A stretch of 64,000 nt of DNA from Tetramitus jugosus. Its lineage: Eukaryota > Heterolobosea > Eutetramitea > Acrasida > Vahlkampfiidae. The notes below the pieces were generated by a model. The model was not told the DNA's origin. It made no database searches and saw only the letters and a list, made by a program, of their open reading frames with translations. The DNA lies in NCBI GenBank assembly GCA_937625935.1, contig OW569383.1, positions 310,001 through 374,000 on the forward strand. Reading direction: 5' to 3'. Shown here one piece after another: positions 38,698 through 48,374 of this stretch (its first letter is position 1; every line of letters starts with the position of its first letter). The position numbers and the translations under genes are program-made.

Positions 38698-39590
38698 AGA
38701 TAGAAAAGCTAACTAGCATTTATAGATAAATGAGATATCAATGGATCAATGATTATCGATCATTAAGTGTATTCTTAGTATATTTGTTCCCACTTGAAGC
38801 AAATTGGGAATAACTAGCGCACCGTTGGTGAATAGCGATCAATTTCATGTGAGAATCACCTTTCATTTTGAGTGACGTAAGGAATCACAATCGAAGAATT
38901 CTTGGGACAATAAATCACGCAAACGATAATGCTCGTTATTGATGATAGTTGAGAAGATCACTAGAAATCAAAAGTGATAATCAGCATTCTTGCATCTCCA
39001 TGCAACTCAATCACCAAGATTTCGACTGTACAACTCATATAGTGTATGCGTTGTTTTGAAGTCAACAAATAGATTGTAGAAAGTAACAACACTCCTTGAG
39101 TGCATACTCATTGTACCAAGCTTATGGATTTCAACAAGTATGTTTTGAGTTGAAGTATTCATTGCATTCCGTGATCATATGTATATGAGTTTGAATTATA
39201 CAACTGATATCTATGTGATAGATAGGTTCTGAATTTTGGTATGTAATTCATCAAATTAGAAACATTTGCAGTTGAAGTATGATATGCAATACAAACAACA
39301 GATGGCTCTGTGTCCATCGGCGGTCCTACTACAAGGTTACGCTCTTTGATGAAGGACATCAATCAAAACACTCACCAGAGTGATTCTTCCAACCTGTAGG
39401 TGCACCCTCGGGGACAACAAGAGAAGAAGAGTGAATGACGCCCTACGGGTCGTCACTCACAAAACAAGTCAAGAAATGAGCAATCGTGTGCTTGCGCACA
39501 CTAGGTTGTATGGAAAAAATGATGCAATACAGACATTTTCAATGTATCTACATCTATATTTAATTACATTCCTTTATCTGTCATATCACA
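38698..39590. other. gene-poor stretch
   Basis: About 890 bp of AT-rich DNA with many GATCA/ATTGAT-like words and small palindromes. A hairpin-forming CCC-TAC-GGG core with GACG/CGTC flanks lies at 39437-39454. Short frames (antisense 39159-39359, sense 39380-39595) are plausible exon scraps but have no partner or family. Confidence 0.35.
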
Positions 39591-39854
39591 GCTGAAAAAT
39601 CAGGTCCTGCATCTGCAGCATTCAACGGTTCAACATCATTAATTGAGCCCTCCAAGTCACAAATATACTTTGATGATATATTCTTAATCAATGAGTATCA
39701 CCCTTGGATGAAACCTCAAGGCAGTAAAGTTTTGACATGCGTTACGCTTGCCAAAAAATATCGCGACCTCTCGCAGCAACCAGATTTATTTTCTCAGAGT
39801 AGCGACCATTGGTCACCAATGGTTCGCGATATTTTGTGTGTGGTTTGTGCTTGA
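39591..39854 (+). pseudogene. exon remnant, weakly F-box-like
   Basis: An open frame preceded by CACAG, a possible 3' splice site. It encodes IYFDDIFLINEYHPWMKPQG, then KVLTCVTLAKKYRDLSQQPD. The second piece resembles the F-box end (C-x3-[CS]K-x-[WY]R-x-[LI]S). No upstream exon with a matching phase was found. Low confidence. Confidence 0.25.
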
Positions 39855-39914
39855 TTTGATATGTGCGCATTTGAGAAAAATAAAACGGTGTGTGTTCAAT
39901 CACAATTGACCTTT

Positions 39915-42059
39915 TTACTTCTTCTCAGAGTTATTGTCTCCAGCCAATTCTTCCAAAGGAGGAATCTTGAAGCCAAGAACTTTTTCAATCTGCTCTTGAG
40001 TGTTCTGGCCATTGAGCAACTCTTCCAATCTCTTCTCTGTAAGGTCTTCAATCTCTTGCTCCTTGTTTTGGTCTAAAGTACCATCCTTCTGAGCCTTTTC
40101 CATCTTTTCCATTTCCTTCATGAGTGCTTCTTGCATAAACTCCTTGAATTCAGGCTTTTGAAGCTCTGCTTCCAAGTTGGCAAATCTCTCCTCTTGTGTT
40201 CTTCCAGCAAGTTCAATCGTACTCTTCAAATTTTCAAACACACGTTGTTGATCCAAGTAGAATGGATGTTCTGGGCCCAACACTCTCTTCAATCTTCTCA
40301 TGACTCTCTTCCTCAAATGCTCCATTGATACATCATTTTGTAGAATAACATACATGGATGCCAATTGTGTAGCAGCAAACTCTCTCTCCAATGAAAAGTG
40401 ATCATCCGATTGTTCATCATCCAAAATAAACAATGCTCTCTCCATGTAGTCCACTGCCTTGTTGGCATCGAGGTAATAAGCGACATAGCGGCACGCAAGA
40501 TTAATGTAATGAGTGGCGATAGGAGATGGGAAGAAAGTTCTGGCTGCCACATCAATAATATCATCACCCAACATTCTTTCAAACTCTGGACTGCTCTTGA
40601 GTGGCAATCGAAGCAAGGATGGCGTCGGACAAGAGTGAATCGAGTCTTCAATTTCATCATACATTTTTGTAGCGAGTGCCATTGCTTCTGGATCGGATTC
40701 TGACATGTTGTCGTACGCTTCGGCAAACACGTAGGCATTTGTGATCCATCCGAGACTGGATCGACTCTCAATTCTCTCACAAATCTTCATGGCTTGAACT
40801 GCAAGTGTCAGTGCATTCTTTGGATCAGTGTTAATCTTTGCTTGTGCCAGTGAGGTCAAACACTTTGCAATCTTGAGTTCCAAGTGTGGTTGTTTGTCCA
40901 ATTCATCCTTTGGTATTTGATTCAATCCGACAATGGCCTTCTTGGCCCATGAAACACACTCTTCTTCATTGATTCTTGCCTTGCTCAACACAAATGCCAT
41001 ATCAGTCATAATCTCACAACTGGAAACACTGTTGACTCCATTGTACTTGTTACTGTACTCGATTGCCTTCTTGTACGTCTCAAATGACTTTGTGTACCTC
41101 ATTTGACGATCAAACAGAGCAGCAAGCTTTGTATAGAGAACAGAAATCAATCGATTGATTTCGTTCAACTCTGCTGACGATGCCACCGCCGATCGTTCAA
41201 ACAAGGTCGATTCAGGATCGACAAACTTTTCCAATTTTTCAATTTTGCCCTGTAGAACTTGTTGCGCCATTTTGAATCTTGATTTTTCAGGGAATGCCAG
41301 CGCCAATTGATGCAATGGTACCTTCGGATCCAATTTTGGAAAAGCACCACCAGCACCAGCACCATTCACACCTGCACTAGTAGTCGCTCCACCACCAGTA
41401 TACAAATAGTATAGTCTATTGAGCTCAGTTTCAGAGAGAGGCACTTCTTCATTGACCAAAAAATCGGACAGGAAGCTCACGTAGTGCACAGCCAGTGTCG
41501 ACTCTATAATTTTTTGACGCATTTCTTCCAATCCACTCTGCAGTGCCAATTGACGTATGCGAACCACTTCAAACAAGCTCTGCAAGCACTCTACATTCTT
41601 CTTGAGATAGAATTGTATGAGAGCTAATTCTTCATACAGTTTAGCTACCTGTAAATGACAATCTCCATACGTTTCTAAACTCTGGGGAATAAACTCCGAC
41701 AGTAGCATTTTCTCCGCTTCGGACAAACGATTGGATTCTAAAAATAGACTGTAGAGTTCCAGAGCCATACCAGGTGTTTTGAGAGAGGAGGATCCCATTT
41801 CGTTCAAGTAGGCTAATCGTTTTTCGAGTGTTTCAATTTTTTGATCGAGAATCAATTGACGTTTTTGTTCATTTTTAAGAGTGGTTGGTTCGGATGATGA
41901 TTCTGAGCGATAAAGAGTATTGGAGCTAAATGAGTGTTTTTGTATCAATCGAGTAGTGAAAAATGGGGAGAGGAGAGTTTGATTGTTGGTGGTGTTGGTG
42001 ATTCGAACGTGACGTGCGAGTCTGCTTGTTGATGATGTTGCAATCTTGTTGAATAGCAT
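39915..42059 (-). CDS. mitochondrial TPR-like helical protein, 714 aa
   Basis: The first 50 residues are Arg/Ser/Thr-rich with no acidic residues until after position 50 (MLFNKIATSSTSRLARHVRI), typical of a mitochondrial presequence. The rest is helical, with several TPR-like pairs (ALELYSLFLESNRLSEAEKM, YEELALIQFYLKKNVECLQS, AALFDRQMRYTKSFETYKKA, AVDYMERALFILDDEQ). The C-terminus is a charged coiled coil (FMQEALMKEMEKMEKAQK) ending in EKK. I do not recognise the orthologue. It is probably a scaffold or assembly factor, by inference from fold and targeting. The start is ATG at 42057-42059. It is divergent from the PDE gene with a 257-bp promoter containing a CCGG site at 42181-42184. Confidence 0.75.
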   Translation of the reverse strand: MLFNKIATSSTSRLARHVRITNTTNNQTLLSPFFTTRLIQKHSFSSNTLYRSESSSEPTTLKNEQKRQLILDQKIETLEKRLAYLNEMGSSSLKTPGMALELYSLFLESNRLSEAEKMLLSEFIPQSLETYGDCHLQVAKLYEELALIQFYLKKNVECLQSLFEVVRIRQLALQSGLEEMRQKIIESTLAVHYVSFLSDFLVNEEVPLSETELNRLYYLYTGGGATTSAGVNGAGAGGAFPKLDPKVPLHQLALAFPEKSRFKMAQQVLQGKIEKLEKFVDPESTLFERSAVASSAELNEINRLISVLYTKLAALFDRQMRYTKSFETYKKAIEYSNKYNGVNSVSSCEIMTDMAFVLSKARINEEECVSWAKKAIVGLNQIPKDELDKQPHLELKIAKCLTSLAQAKINTDPKNALTLAVQAMKICERIESRSSLGWITNAYVFAEAYDNMSESDPEAMALATKMYDEIEDSIHSCPTPSLLRLPLKSSPEFERMLGDDIIDVAARTFFPSPIATHYINLACRYVAYYLDANKAVDYMERALFILDDEQSDDHFSLEREFAATQLASMYVILQNDVSMEHLRKRVMRRLKRVLGPEHPFYLDQQRVFENLKSTIELAGRTQEERFANLEAELQKPEFKEFMQEALMKEMEKMEKAQKDGTLDQNKEQEIEDLTEKRLEELLNGQNTQEQIEKVLGFKIPPLEELAGDNNSEKK

Positions 42060-42316
42060 TTGATGTTTTTTGATATTTGAATGTTTTTTTGTTGAATGTT
42101 GCTGTTTATGTTTTTTTTGCGTTTTTGCGCGAAGAGTTTTTCCGAGTGTGAAAAAACGGTGAAATACTTTTGGATTTAGTCCGGCTTACAGTAACTACGA
42201 CGCTCGGAAGAGTGTGTTTGCCTCGATAAGGCAAGGAAAAGTTTGAAATTTTTTCAACTGAACTGTGTGGGAGCATTGAACTACAAAAACCATATCGGTT
42301 GAAAGGATAGGAGAGC

Positions 42317-44539
42317 ATGGGTATCGTAACTTCAAGGAACAAGATAACTGACGATTCAGACTTTCGTTTCTTGGTTCAAAAGGAGAAGGATGAATACTTG
42401 TTGATGAATAAGTCATCCAAGAGTACAAAAGACATTGCTACTGTCGAAATGAAGGAGGCAATAAATTCACTGGGTAGTATACATCAAGTGTATCAAGACA
42501 CGGTGGGTGGCAAGGTGTTGGACTTTGTTTTAATCGTTGTTCCTAAAAATGGAGGAGAAAATGTGTTAATTGTTTTAACAGATGGTTCTTCAAGGTTTTA
42601 TTATGCCAATCGAACAACACCTCTGGTCTATAGAGATTTCAAGAAGGTTACCAATTTCTTTAAGTCAAGAGAAACCGACAGAGATCCAACGGAAGAGAGA
42701 TCAGTTGAGGGTTCTGTGAGAGATTCCATAACTTCCATGAGAGGAGACTTGGAAGAAGATCCTTGGAGAACATTTGTACGAGCTATTCAGAGCTCCTTTT
42801 TCAAATCAAACTTCTCTGTCATCTTTACTCCCCACATTATAGAAAAGGAGGCGTTCGAAGCGACACTAAAATTGAATATCGAGAATCCCAATGATAACCA
42901 AAACAATCCTAATATATTGGTGCTCAATATTCCGTTTGTTCGCATGAGAAACGGTCCTTCTATACGATACGCTTTGCGGGACATTTTGATGACAGTATCA
43001 AAGTATCATGCTCATGTACAAGGCGATGGAATCTTCTCTCAGAACGAGTATGACCTTGAGAGTGGTTGTTCCCAGAGCAATCTTATCACGCCGAAAGAGA
43101 AGCCAGTACTTCGAGACTCTCCATCTGTTGCTGACTTGCAAGAGATGATAGAAAAGAAAGATGAAGAGATTGAGAAATTATCAGGTCAGGTTCAAAAGTA
43201 CAAAGAGAAAAGTAAGAAACGGAAAACTATGATCAATAGAGAAAAGACTGGAGAGGACATGTTCGATGTACCTGTTCAGAGGGTGCTGGACATTCTACAG
43301 AAATGGAATTCTTCCACGAAGAGCCAAGAAGAGGCGAAGAAATTGAAGTACATTATGAAAGTGATAGCAGATGAGAGCCTGTATGATGTTAATGTTGTCG
43401 AGATGGTGAACAAGGAGCGAGACACAGAAATTAAGAGTTGGATAGAATCCGAGCTTCTCCAGAATCATAAGAAGGGAAGATGGAGTGCGATTAAAGCGTA
43501 CTCCAAGGCTATTTACTTCACCAAGATATTGAAGAGTGAGCATGGAGACCACGTGTATCAGCAACCCGAGTTGGACATTCCTCAAAATATTATGAATGCA
43601 TTGGAAGGAGTGAACGAGTATGACTTTGACGTGTTCAAGTTAGAACAAATTTCTAACGGAAGACCATTGTATTACATGGCACTTCGATTGTTCGAGATGC
43701 ATGACTTATTTAGCAAGTTTAAGATTCCAGTCAACAAATTCAGAGAGTTCCTAGATCGAACAGAAAAGGGTTACCTAAGCAACCCATATCACAATAAGAT
43801 TCACGCTGCCGATGTTTTGCAAACACTAAACTATCTGGTGACGAATCTGGCTCAAGAAGGAATATTCGATTCACTAGATGTTCTTTCCTTCTTGATAACA
43901 GCGATCATGCACGATTTTAATCATCCCGGAATGAACAACGGCTTTGAAATTAAGACAATGTCAGATCGTGCACTGCTGTACAATGACCAGTCAGTGCTTG
44001 AAAACTATCACTGTACGAATTTCTTTCGACTAATACGGGAGGACAAGTGCAACTTTTTAGAAACATTAGGAGAGAATGAGCTAAAGACGATTCGAGATTC
44101 CCTCATCCACATGGTCCTCGGAACAGATATGGGGCACCATTTCATTATTCTAGGCCAAGTAAGAGCAACAATCCTGAACAACTTTGACGCCAACAAACGA
44201 GACGACAAATTGACTCTTATGCGGCTGCTGATCAAATGCGCAGATGTCAGCAATCCTACAAAGGCCCTACCAGTGTACAATCAATGGGCTCTGCGTGTCA
44301 CTGACGAGTTCTTCCAACAAGGTGACAAAGAAAAGGAATTGGGTTTGCCAGTCTCTCCATTCATGGACCGAACGAAGCCTAATCTTAGTAAGAGTCAAGT
44401 TGGTTTCATTGATTATATTTGTAATCCTTTGTTTGAATGTCTCGTTTCATTTAACAACAACTATTCGTTCATCCTGGACAAGATTGCAGAGAATCGTGCT
44501 CACTTCCAAAAACTAATGACCGAAGAAGGCACTGGTTAA
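42317..44539 (+). CDS. class I 3',5'-cyclic nucleotide phosphodiesterase, N-myristoylation-type start
   Basis: A 740-aa protein that hydrolyses cAMP and/or cGMP. The catalytic PDEase I domain (about 420-735) has the metal-binding set HNKIHAADV (near 493), IMHDFNHPGMNN, LGTDMGHHF and IKCADVSNP, and the purine-clamp Gln in SQVGFIDYICNPLFE. The N-terminus begins MGIVTSRN, fitting the M-G-x3-S myristoylation signal, so membrane attachment is likely. Residues about 15-240 form an unrecognised domain (ILVLNIPFVRMRNGPSIRYA region). A coiled coil (about 275-300, EMIEKKDEEIEKLSGQVQKY) then leads to the catalytic part. No GAF, PAS or REC domain is visible. Specificity cannot be decided by eye. Confidence 0.93.
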   Translation: MGIVTSRNKITDDSDFRFLVQKEKDEYLLMNKSSKSTKDIATVEMKEAINSLGSIHQVYQDTVGGKVLDFVLIVVPKNGGENVLIVLTDGSSRFYYANRTTPLVYRDFKKVTNFFKSRETDRDPTEERSVEGSVRDSITSMRGDLEEDPWRTFVRAIQSSFFKSNFSVIFTPHIIEKEAFEATLKLNIENPNDNQNNPNILVLNIPFVRMRNGPSIRYALRDILMTVSKYHAHVQGDGIFSQNEYDLESGCSQSNLITPKEKPVLRDSPSVADLQEMIEKKDEEIEKLSGQVQKYKEKSKKRKTMINREKTGEDMFDVPVQRVLDILQKWNSSTKSQEEAKKLKYIMKVIADESLYDVNVVEMVNKERDTEIKSWIESELLQNHKKGRWSAIKAYSKAIYFTKILKSEHGDHVYQQPELDIPQNIMNALEGVNEYDFDVFKLEQISNGRPLYYMALRLFEMHDLFSKFKIPVNKFREFLDRTEKGYLSNPYHNKIHAADVLQTLNYLVTNLAQEGIFDSLDVLSFLITAIMHDFNHPGMNNGFEIKTMSDRALLYNDQSVLENYHCTNFFRLIREDKCNFLETLGENELKTIRDSLIHMVLGTDMGHHFIILGQVRATILNNFDANKRDDKLTLMRLLIKCADVSNPTKALPVYNQWALRVTDEFFQQGDKEKELGLPVSPFMDRTKPNLSKSQVGFIDYICNPLFECLVSFNNNYSFILDKIAENRAHFQKLMTEEGTG

Positions 44540-44621
44540 TTATGTTTCATTGCACCATCCACTCACTCCACTCACCAATAATAATACACATAAATATTTT
44601 GCCAAAGCCATCTGGGTTTGT

Positions 44622-45686
44622 TTACTGCAGAGTATCAATTTCATACATTGCCAGCTGCTCCATAAACTCCATTGGTACTCGAGAAATAATTCTCTTCATC
44701 TTCACCAAATTAATCGCATCAATCAAGTTCATCTTCTTCACCTTGATCAAGTAAGCAACAACGAAAACAGCAGAATGTGTCACTCCAAACGTATCGTGCA
44801 CCAACACAGCCTTACCCTCACTCTGACTGCCGCTACTCTTCAAATAATCATCAATAAAGGAAACGACAGACTCAAACTGATCCACCACTTCTTCCTCCTC
44901 ATTCACAACGACTTCCAACCACTGTTCACACAAACTCTTTCGCAATTCAATCTCTTCTTCACTCAACGCTGCTTCCTCTGATCGTCTCACACTCACTACA
45001 GCTCCCACATTCAACACTTTACACATGGTCTCATCCAACGCATGAGTCACCGAACCCAAAAACAACTCATTCTCAATCACTTCATTCGCATATTGAGTAT
45101 TACAAATGGATTCAATCGCATTCTGCATCAATCGTCTCTGTTGATTCAACGGTGTCCACATCAATTGACCATACTTTGCTTTAAATTGCTTCACATTTTT
45201 CAATGCCCAAACATTCAAATACGGTGCCATTGTTGCAAATTCAGGATACTGTTTTTGCAAAAATTGTTTCAAGAGTTGAGCCTGTTGATCCAACACGTTT
45301 ACATTTTTTTCATCATCTTCATCATCAAAATTTTCATCACTCTCCGGAAATGTGTAGAGAACACAGGTGAACATTGGCCACATTTTGATTCGATCCAAAA
45401 ATTTCCTTGTCAGAGTGAGACTAGTCGCATCGTGGTGATGCATTTGGTGGAACATGTCTGGATAGTGTTCATACAGTTGATTCAATGGCAAGTGCATCGA
45501 AGAATCAATTTGACCATTTTTTTTGAAATCACTTAGATTTTGCATGTCAATCAGTAGGATTTTGTGGTGAGAGTCACTTGGGTTAATGTTGAGAAGAGTG
45601 TTGTACAATTCGAATGGTGTAATTATTTTTTGAATGTGTTCATATTGTGGTGGTGTTTGTTCTTGTTGTTGATTGTTGGTCGTCAT
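44622..45686 (-). CDS. rhodanese plus inactive dual-specificity phosphatase (STYXL1-like)
   Basis: A 354-aa protein with an N-terminal rhodanese-like part (about 20-140, HKILLIDMQNLSDFKKNGQI, then IDSSMHLPLNQL) and a C-terminal dual-specificity phosphatase fold (about 200-354). The recognisable DSP start is VIENELFLGSVTHALDE. The signature H-C-x5-R-S is replaced by VHDTFGVTHSAVFVVAYLI, so the catalytic Cys is Asp and the Arg is His, making catalysis impossible. The downstream helix (LIDAINLVKMKR) is normal. Human STYXL1 (MK-STYX) has the same rhodanese plus dead DSP order. It probably binds phosphoproteins or other regulators without hydrolysis. ATG at 45684-45686 is chosen over a GTG further upstream. 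Confidence 0.85.
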   Translation of the reverse strand: MTTNNQQQEQTPPQYEHIQKIITPFELYNTLLNINPSDSHHKILLIDMQNLSDFKKNGQIDSSMHLPLNQLYEHYPDMFHQMHHHDATSLTLTRKFLDRIKMWPMFTCVLYTFPESDENFDDEDDEKNVNVLDQQAQLLKQFLQKQYPEFATMAPYLNVWALKNVKQFKAKYGQLMWTPLNQQRRLMQNAIESICNTQYANEVIENELFLGSVTHALDETMCKVLNVGAVVSVRRSEEAALSEEEIELRKSLCEQWLEVVVNEEEEVVDQFESVVSFIDDYLKSSGSQSEGKAVLVHDTFGVTHSAVFVVAYLIKVKKMNLIDAINLVKMKRIISRVPMEFMEQLAMYEIDTLQ

Positions 45687-45798
45687 TTTTTCTCTGTTTG
45701 ATGTTTGTGTTTGAAGTTTTTGTGTGAAGTTTTTGGCGCTAGTCCGGAGAAATGCAAAAAGTGCGAGAAAATGCTGGAAGAAATGCACGATTTATGAT

Positions 45799-46749
45799 TT
45801 ATTTTGTATTCTGATTGTTGTTGAGCTGCTGTTGAGCAGAAGCTTTGGATCCTTTGACAGCCAATCGATCCGCTTCTTCGTTTCCAGGTATGCCCTTGTG
45901 ACCTGGGACGTACTCCCACCGAACACCGCCACTTCTAGAGTCTACGAGATTGAACAGTGGCATCAAAAGATCCATATTGGCTACATCGAAACCAGAGCTC
46001 GAAGTCCATGAATTGACCTCCCAATTCCACCTCCAATCACACACACTGTTGATCAAATATTGCGAATCCGTAAAAATTCGCACATTTTCCTCGTTGGAAA
46101 CACTGTGCTGCAACGTGGCGAGAGCTGCTTTAATCTCAGCTCTCTGATTCGTTGGATTGTCATCCATGAATGGTTCACTAATGTTTCGAGCATCATTAGG
46201 ACCAAAGAAGGCTCCATAACCTCCAACAATAACTTGTCCATTCTTTTTTCCATTGCCTAAACAACTACCATCCGTATAAACAATCGTGTACTTGAACTTT
46301 GAGAGTGCATCACTGCTTTGATGCTCTTCCAGTTTTGCTCTCCTCTGTGCAAGCTTCAAATTGCTTTTCAAGGTACAGTCATGATTATAGGGAGTAAACT
46401 CTGTTACTATATCACGAGAGCTAACCATGGGATACTTTGAATCATCAATTCCAGCTTTTTCCTTGTAAGATTGCTGCGGAGGCGCCGATCTCTCATAAGG
46501 CTTTGTGGGACCTGCCCGTTTTTTATTGTCATGAGGAATAGACTCCTTTGATGACGACGACGAAGCAGTAGAAGAGCTTGGAGTGACTTCACCAGTGTCC
46601 ATGAACCGCTGAGCTTCTTCAAGTGTGGGGAATGCTTTATAGGATGCTCCCTTGAATTGAGTCACGTTCTTGGAGCATTCGTCCCACGAATTGTAAATAC
46701 CTGGTTTGTGACCTCGACGCACAGCATAAAATTTGTGTTGTTTTGGCAT
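45799..46749 (-). CDS. RNASEH1: ribonuclease H1
   Basis: A 316-aa enzyme that cuts the RNA strand of RNA-DNA hybrids. The N-terminal hybrid-binding domain is at residues about 5-50 (KFYAVRRGHKPGIYNSWDEC, then FPTLEEAQRFM), a Ser/Pro/Lys linker follows, and the RNase H domain covers about 150-310. The catalytic acids are visible in order: Asp in YTDGSC, Glu in NQRAEIKAAL, Asp in FTDSQYL and Asp in GNEEADRLA, with the flexible-loop His in VPGHKGIPGNE. There is no clear mitochondrial presequence, so the start used here would give the nuclear form. Confidence 0.96.
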   Translation of the reverse strand: MPKQHKFYAVRRGHKPGIYNSWDECSKNVTQFKGASYKAFPTLEEAQRFMDTGEVTPSSSTASSSSSKESIPHDNKKRAGPTKPYERSAPPQQSYKEKAGIDDSKYPMVSSRDIVTEFTPYNHDCTLKSNLKLAQRRAKLEEHQSSDALSKFKYTIVYTDGSCLGNGKKNGQVIVGGYGAFFGPNDARNISEPFMDDNPTNQRAEIKAALATLQHSVSNEENVRIFTDSQYLINSVCDWRWNWEVNSWTSSSGFDVANMDLLMPLFNLVDSRSGGVRWEYVPGHKGIPGNEEADRLAVKGSKASAQQQLNNNQNTK

Positions 46750-47119
46750 AATGGATCAGGTCTGATTTGGTTTTTTTGTCAAGGTGTTTTTTGGTGGTTT
46801 TTGTAAGAACCTCAAAGTTCCGAACAAATGTGGGAGAGTTGCTGGTCTCGGACTTACAATCTCAGATCATCAATGGTTATCAGTGATATGATCGTTCTAG
46901 TCATTAGTGGAATGATAAAAGATTTGAAACATGGCCGAAAGAACCGCTTTGAACCCAATCGGCACTCCAGTTGCATCAAAAGAAACAGAAATATCATCAT
47001 TTTCATCGGCATAATACTTTCAGATGGATTCTGTCATTGAAATCGGAAACATGGCTTCTTTCTTTCGAGTAGGATATCTATCTACAATGGGTGATGTGTG
47101 GTGTATATTGTTACCTAGT
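46750..47119. other. intergenic between RNase H1 and RAE1
   Basis: 370 bp of AT-rich sequence that holds the promoter of the minus-strand RNase H1 gene and the 3' flank of RAE1. No coding signal or repeat was recognised. Confidence 0.4.
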
Positions 47120-48157
47120 TTATTTTTGGAAGGGCTTAATCTCATCACCAGGGAAATGCAAGAACATGCAAGCATCGTCTGTTGCTGTCTCTGCTCCCTG
47201 GCTCCAATCATATGCACAAGCATAGGCAAACATTCTTCCGTCCTTGTTGAAGCCAGTGCTCACAATTGGCAGAGCAGGATGAGCTCGATGGAATTGTTGT
47301 AACTTTTGTTTGGCATCCTTGTCCCAATAGGTGAAGCAACCATCGCCACCAGCAGTAGAGAACGTGTTGTACACTGGGTGAACCGATATGGCGTTCACAC
47401 CATAAATATCAGTCGCATTGGCACCTTGTCTATGACACTTGAACGCAAAACTTCGCTTCTTTTCTTGATGATCCTGTAGATATTGAATGGCGGCACGTCC
47501 TTCAATACTGCCCACTGCCACACAATTACTTCCCTTCAAAAACATGGACATGCACCTGAATTGATACTTTAGTGTCGTTTCAACCACTTCCATTGGTGTC
47601 TGAGGCTTTGACAAGTCAAAAAATGCCACTTTTCTATCCGCCAATCCCACGGCCATCAAATTCGATGAGTGTGCCATACTGTAGACCTTTTCCGGTAAAT
47701 CCACAGTCATGACATTTGGATTCTGTTGTCTCACATCCCAGTACTTGATCTGTTTGTCCCATCCACCACTAATGGCCACATTCATCTCATCACTAAACAA
47801 TAGACACTTGACTCCGAGTGCATGCTTACCAATCAATCTTGATTCATTTCCACTCGTTCCACCAGGTTGAAACATTCTAATTTCACCATCTGCTCCGCTG
47901 CTCCAAACTTGATTTTGAGCATTGATGCAGCAGGAGAGTGCAGGTGCAGATGCGTGAGTGTAGTGAGAAACGGGTTGTATGTTGACTGGCATGTGTGGTT
48001 GACCTTGGAATTGGACATTGTATACGCAGACATCACCATTCCATGATGTGCAAGCCAAGAGATCGGATTGTGTACCCCAGGCGAGGTGGGAGATGGATTT
48101 GGGGGTGTTGGGCACTTGGAAGTTGGTTGGCCTCAATGGTTCTTTTTTTGAGCTCAT
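47120..48157 (-). CDS. RAE1: RAE1/Gle2 mRNA export factor
   Basis: A 345-aa seven-bladed WD40 propeller of the RAE1/GLE2 family, which binds NUP98 at the nuclear pore in mRNA export and acts at the spindle. Family-specific stretches include SISHLAWGTQSDLLACTSWN, QVWSSGADGEIRMFQPGG, KCLLFSDEMNVAISGGWDKQ, KYQFRCMSMFLKGSNCVAVG and the blade-six GVNAISVHPVYNTFSTAGGD. The end WSQGAETATDDACMFLHF is also conserved. Its partner NUP98, with a GLEBS-like segment, lies 1.8 kb away. Start ATG at 48155-48157. Confidence 0.96.
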   Translation of the reverse strand: MSSKKEPLRPTNFQVPNTPKSISHLAWGTQSDLLACTSWNGDVCVYNVQFQGQPHMPVNIQPVSHYTHASAPALSCCINAQNQVWSSGADGEIRMFQPGGTSGNESRLIGKHALGVKCLLFSDEMNVAISGGWDKQIKYWDVRQQNPNVMTVDLPEKVYSMAHSSNLMAVGLADRKVAFFDLSKPQTPMEVVETTLKYQFRCMSMFLKGSNCVAVGSIEGRAAIQYLQDHQEKKRSFAFKCHRQGANATDIYGVNAISVHPVYNTFSTAGGDGCFTYWDKDAKQKLQQFHRAHPALPIVSTGFNKDGRMFAYACAYDWSQGAETATDDACMFLHFPGDEIKPFQK

Positions 48158-48374
48158 GTGTGTGTTTTGTTGTTATTGTTATTATTGTTGTTGTTATTAT
48201 TGTTGTTGTTGTTCTTGATCGGCGTTGTAATTTTGTTTTTTTTTCAGAGATTGCGCGGGCTTTTTTTTATCTTGGTGTGTTCAAGTCGATTGCTGAACTT
48301 TTTTTTGGTGAGACTTCAACAAGAGTGGAATTGTGTTGAAGATTGAAGTGTATTTCAAATTGGACGATCGTAGA

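Noticed and set aside
40313-41365. Antisense and out-of-frame ORFs of 65-155 codons over the mitochondrial TPR gene
   Set aside because: Composition is unlike a protein and the overlapping frame is continuous for 714 codons with helical repeats.
48158-48374. Plus-strand Leu/Phe/Val-rich ORFs near 48018-48346
   Set aside because: They are read from TTG/TTA repeat tracts in the RAE1 promoter, with no conserved features.
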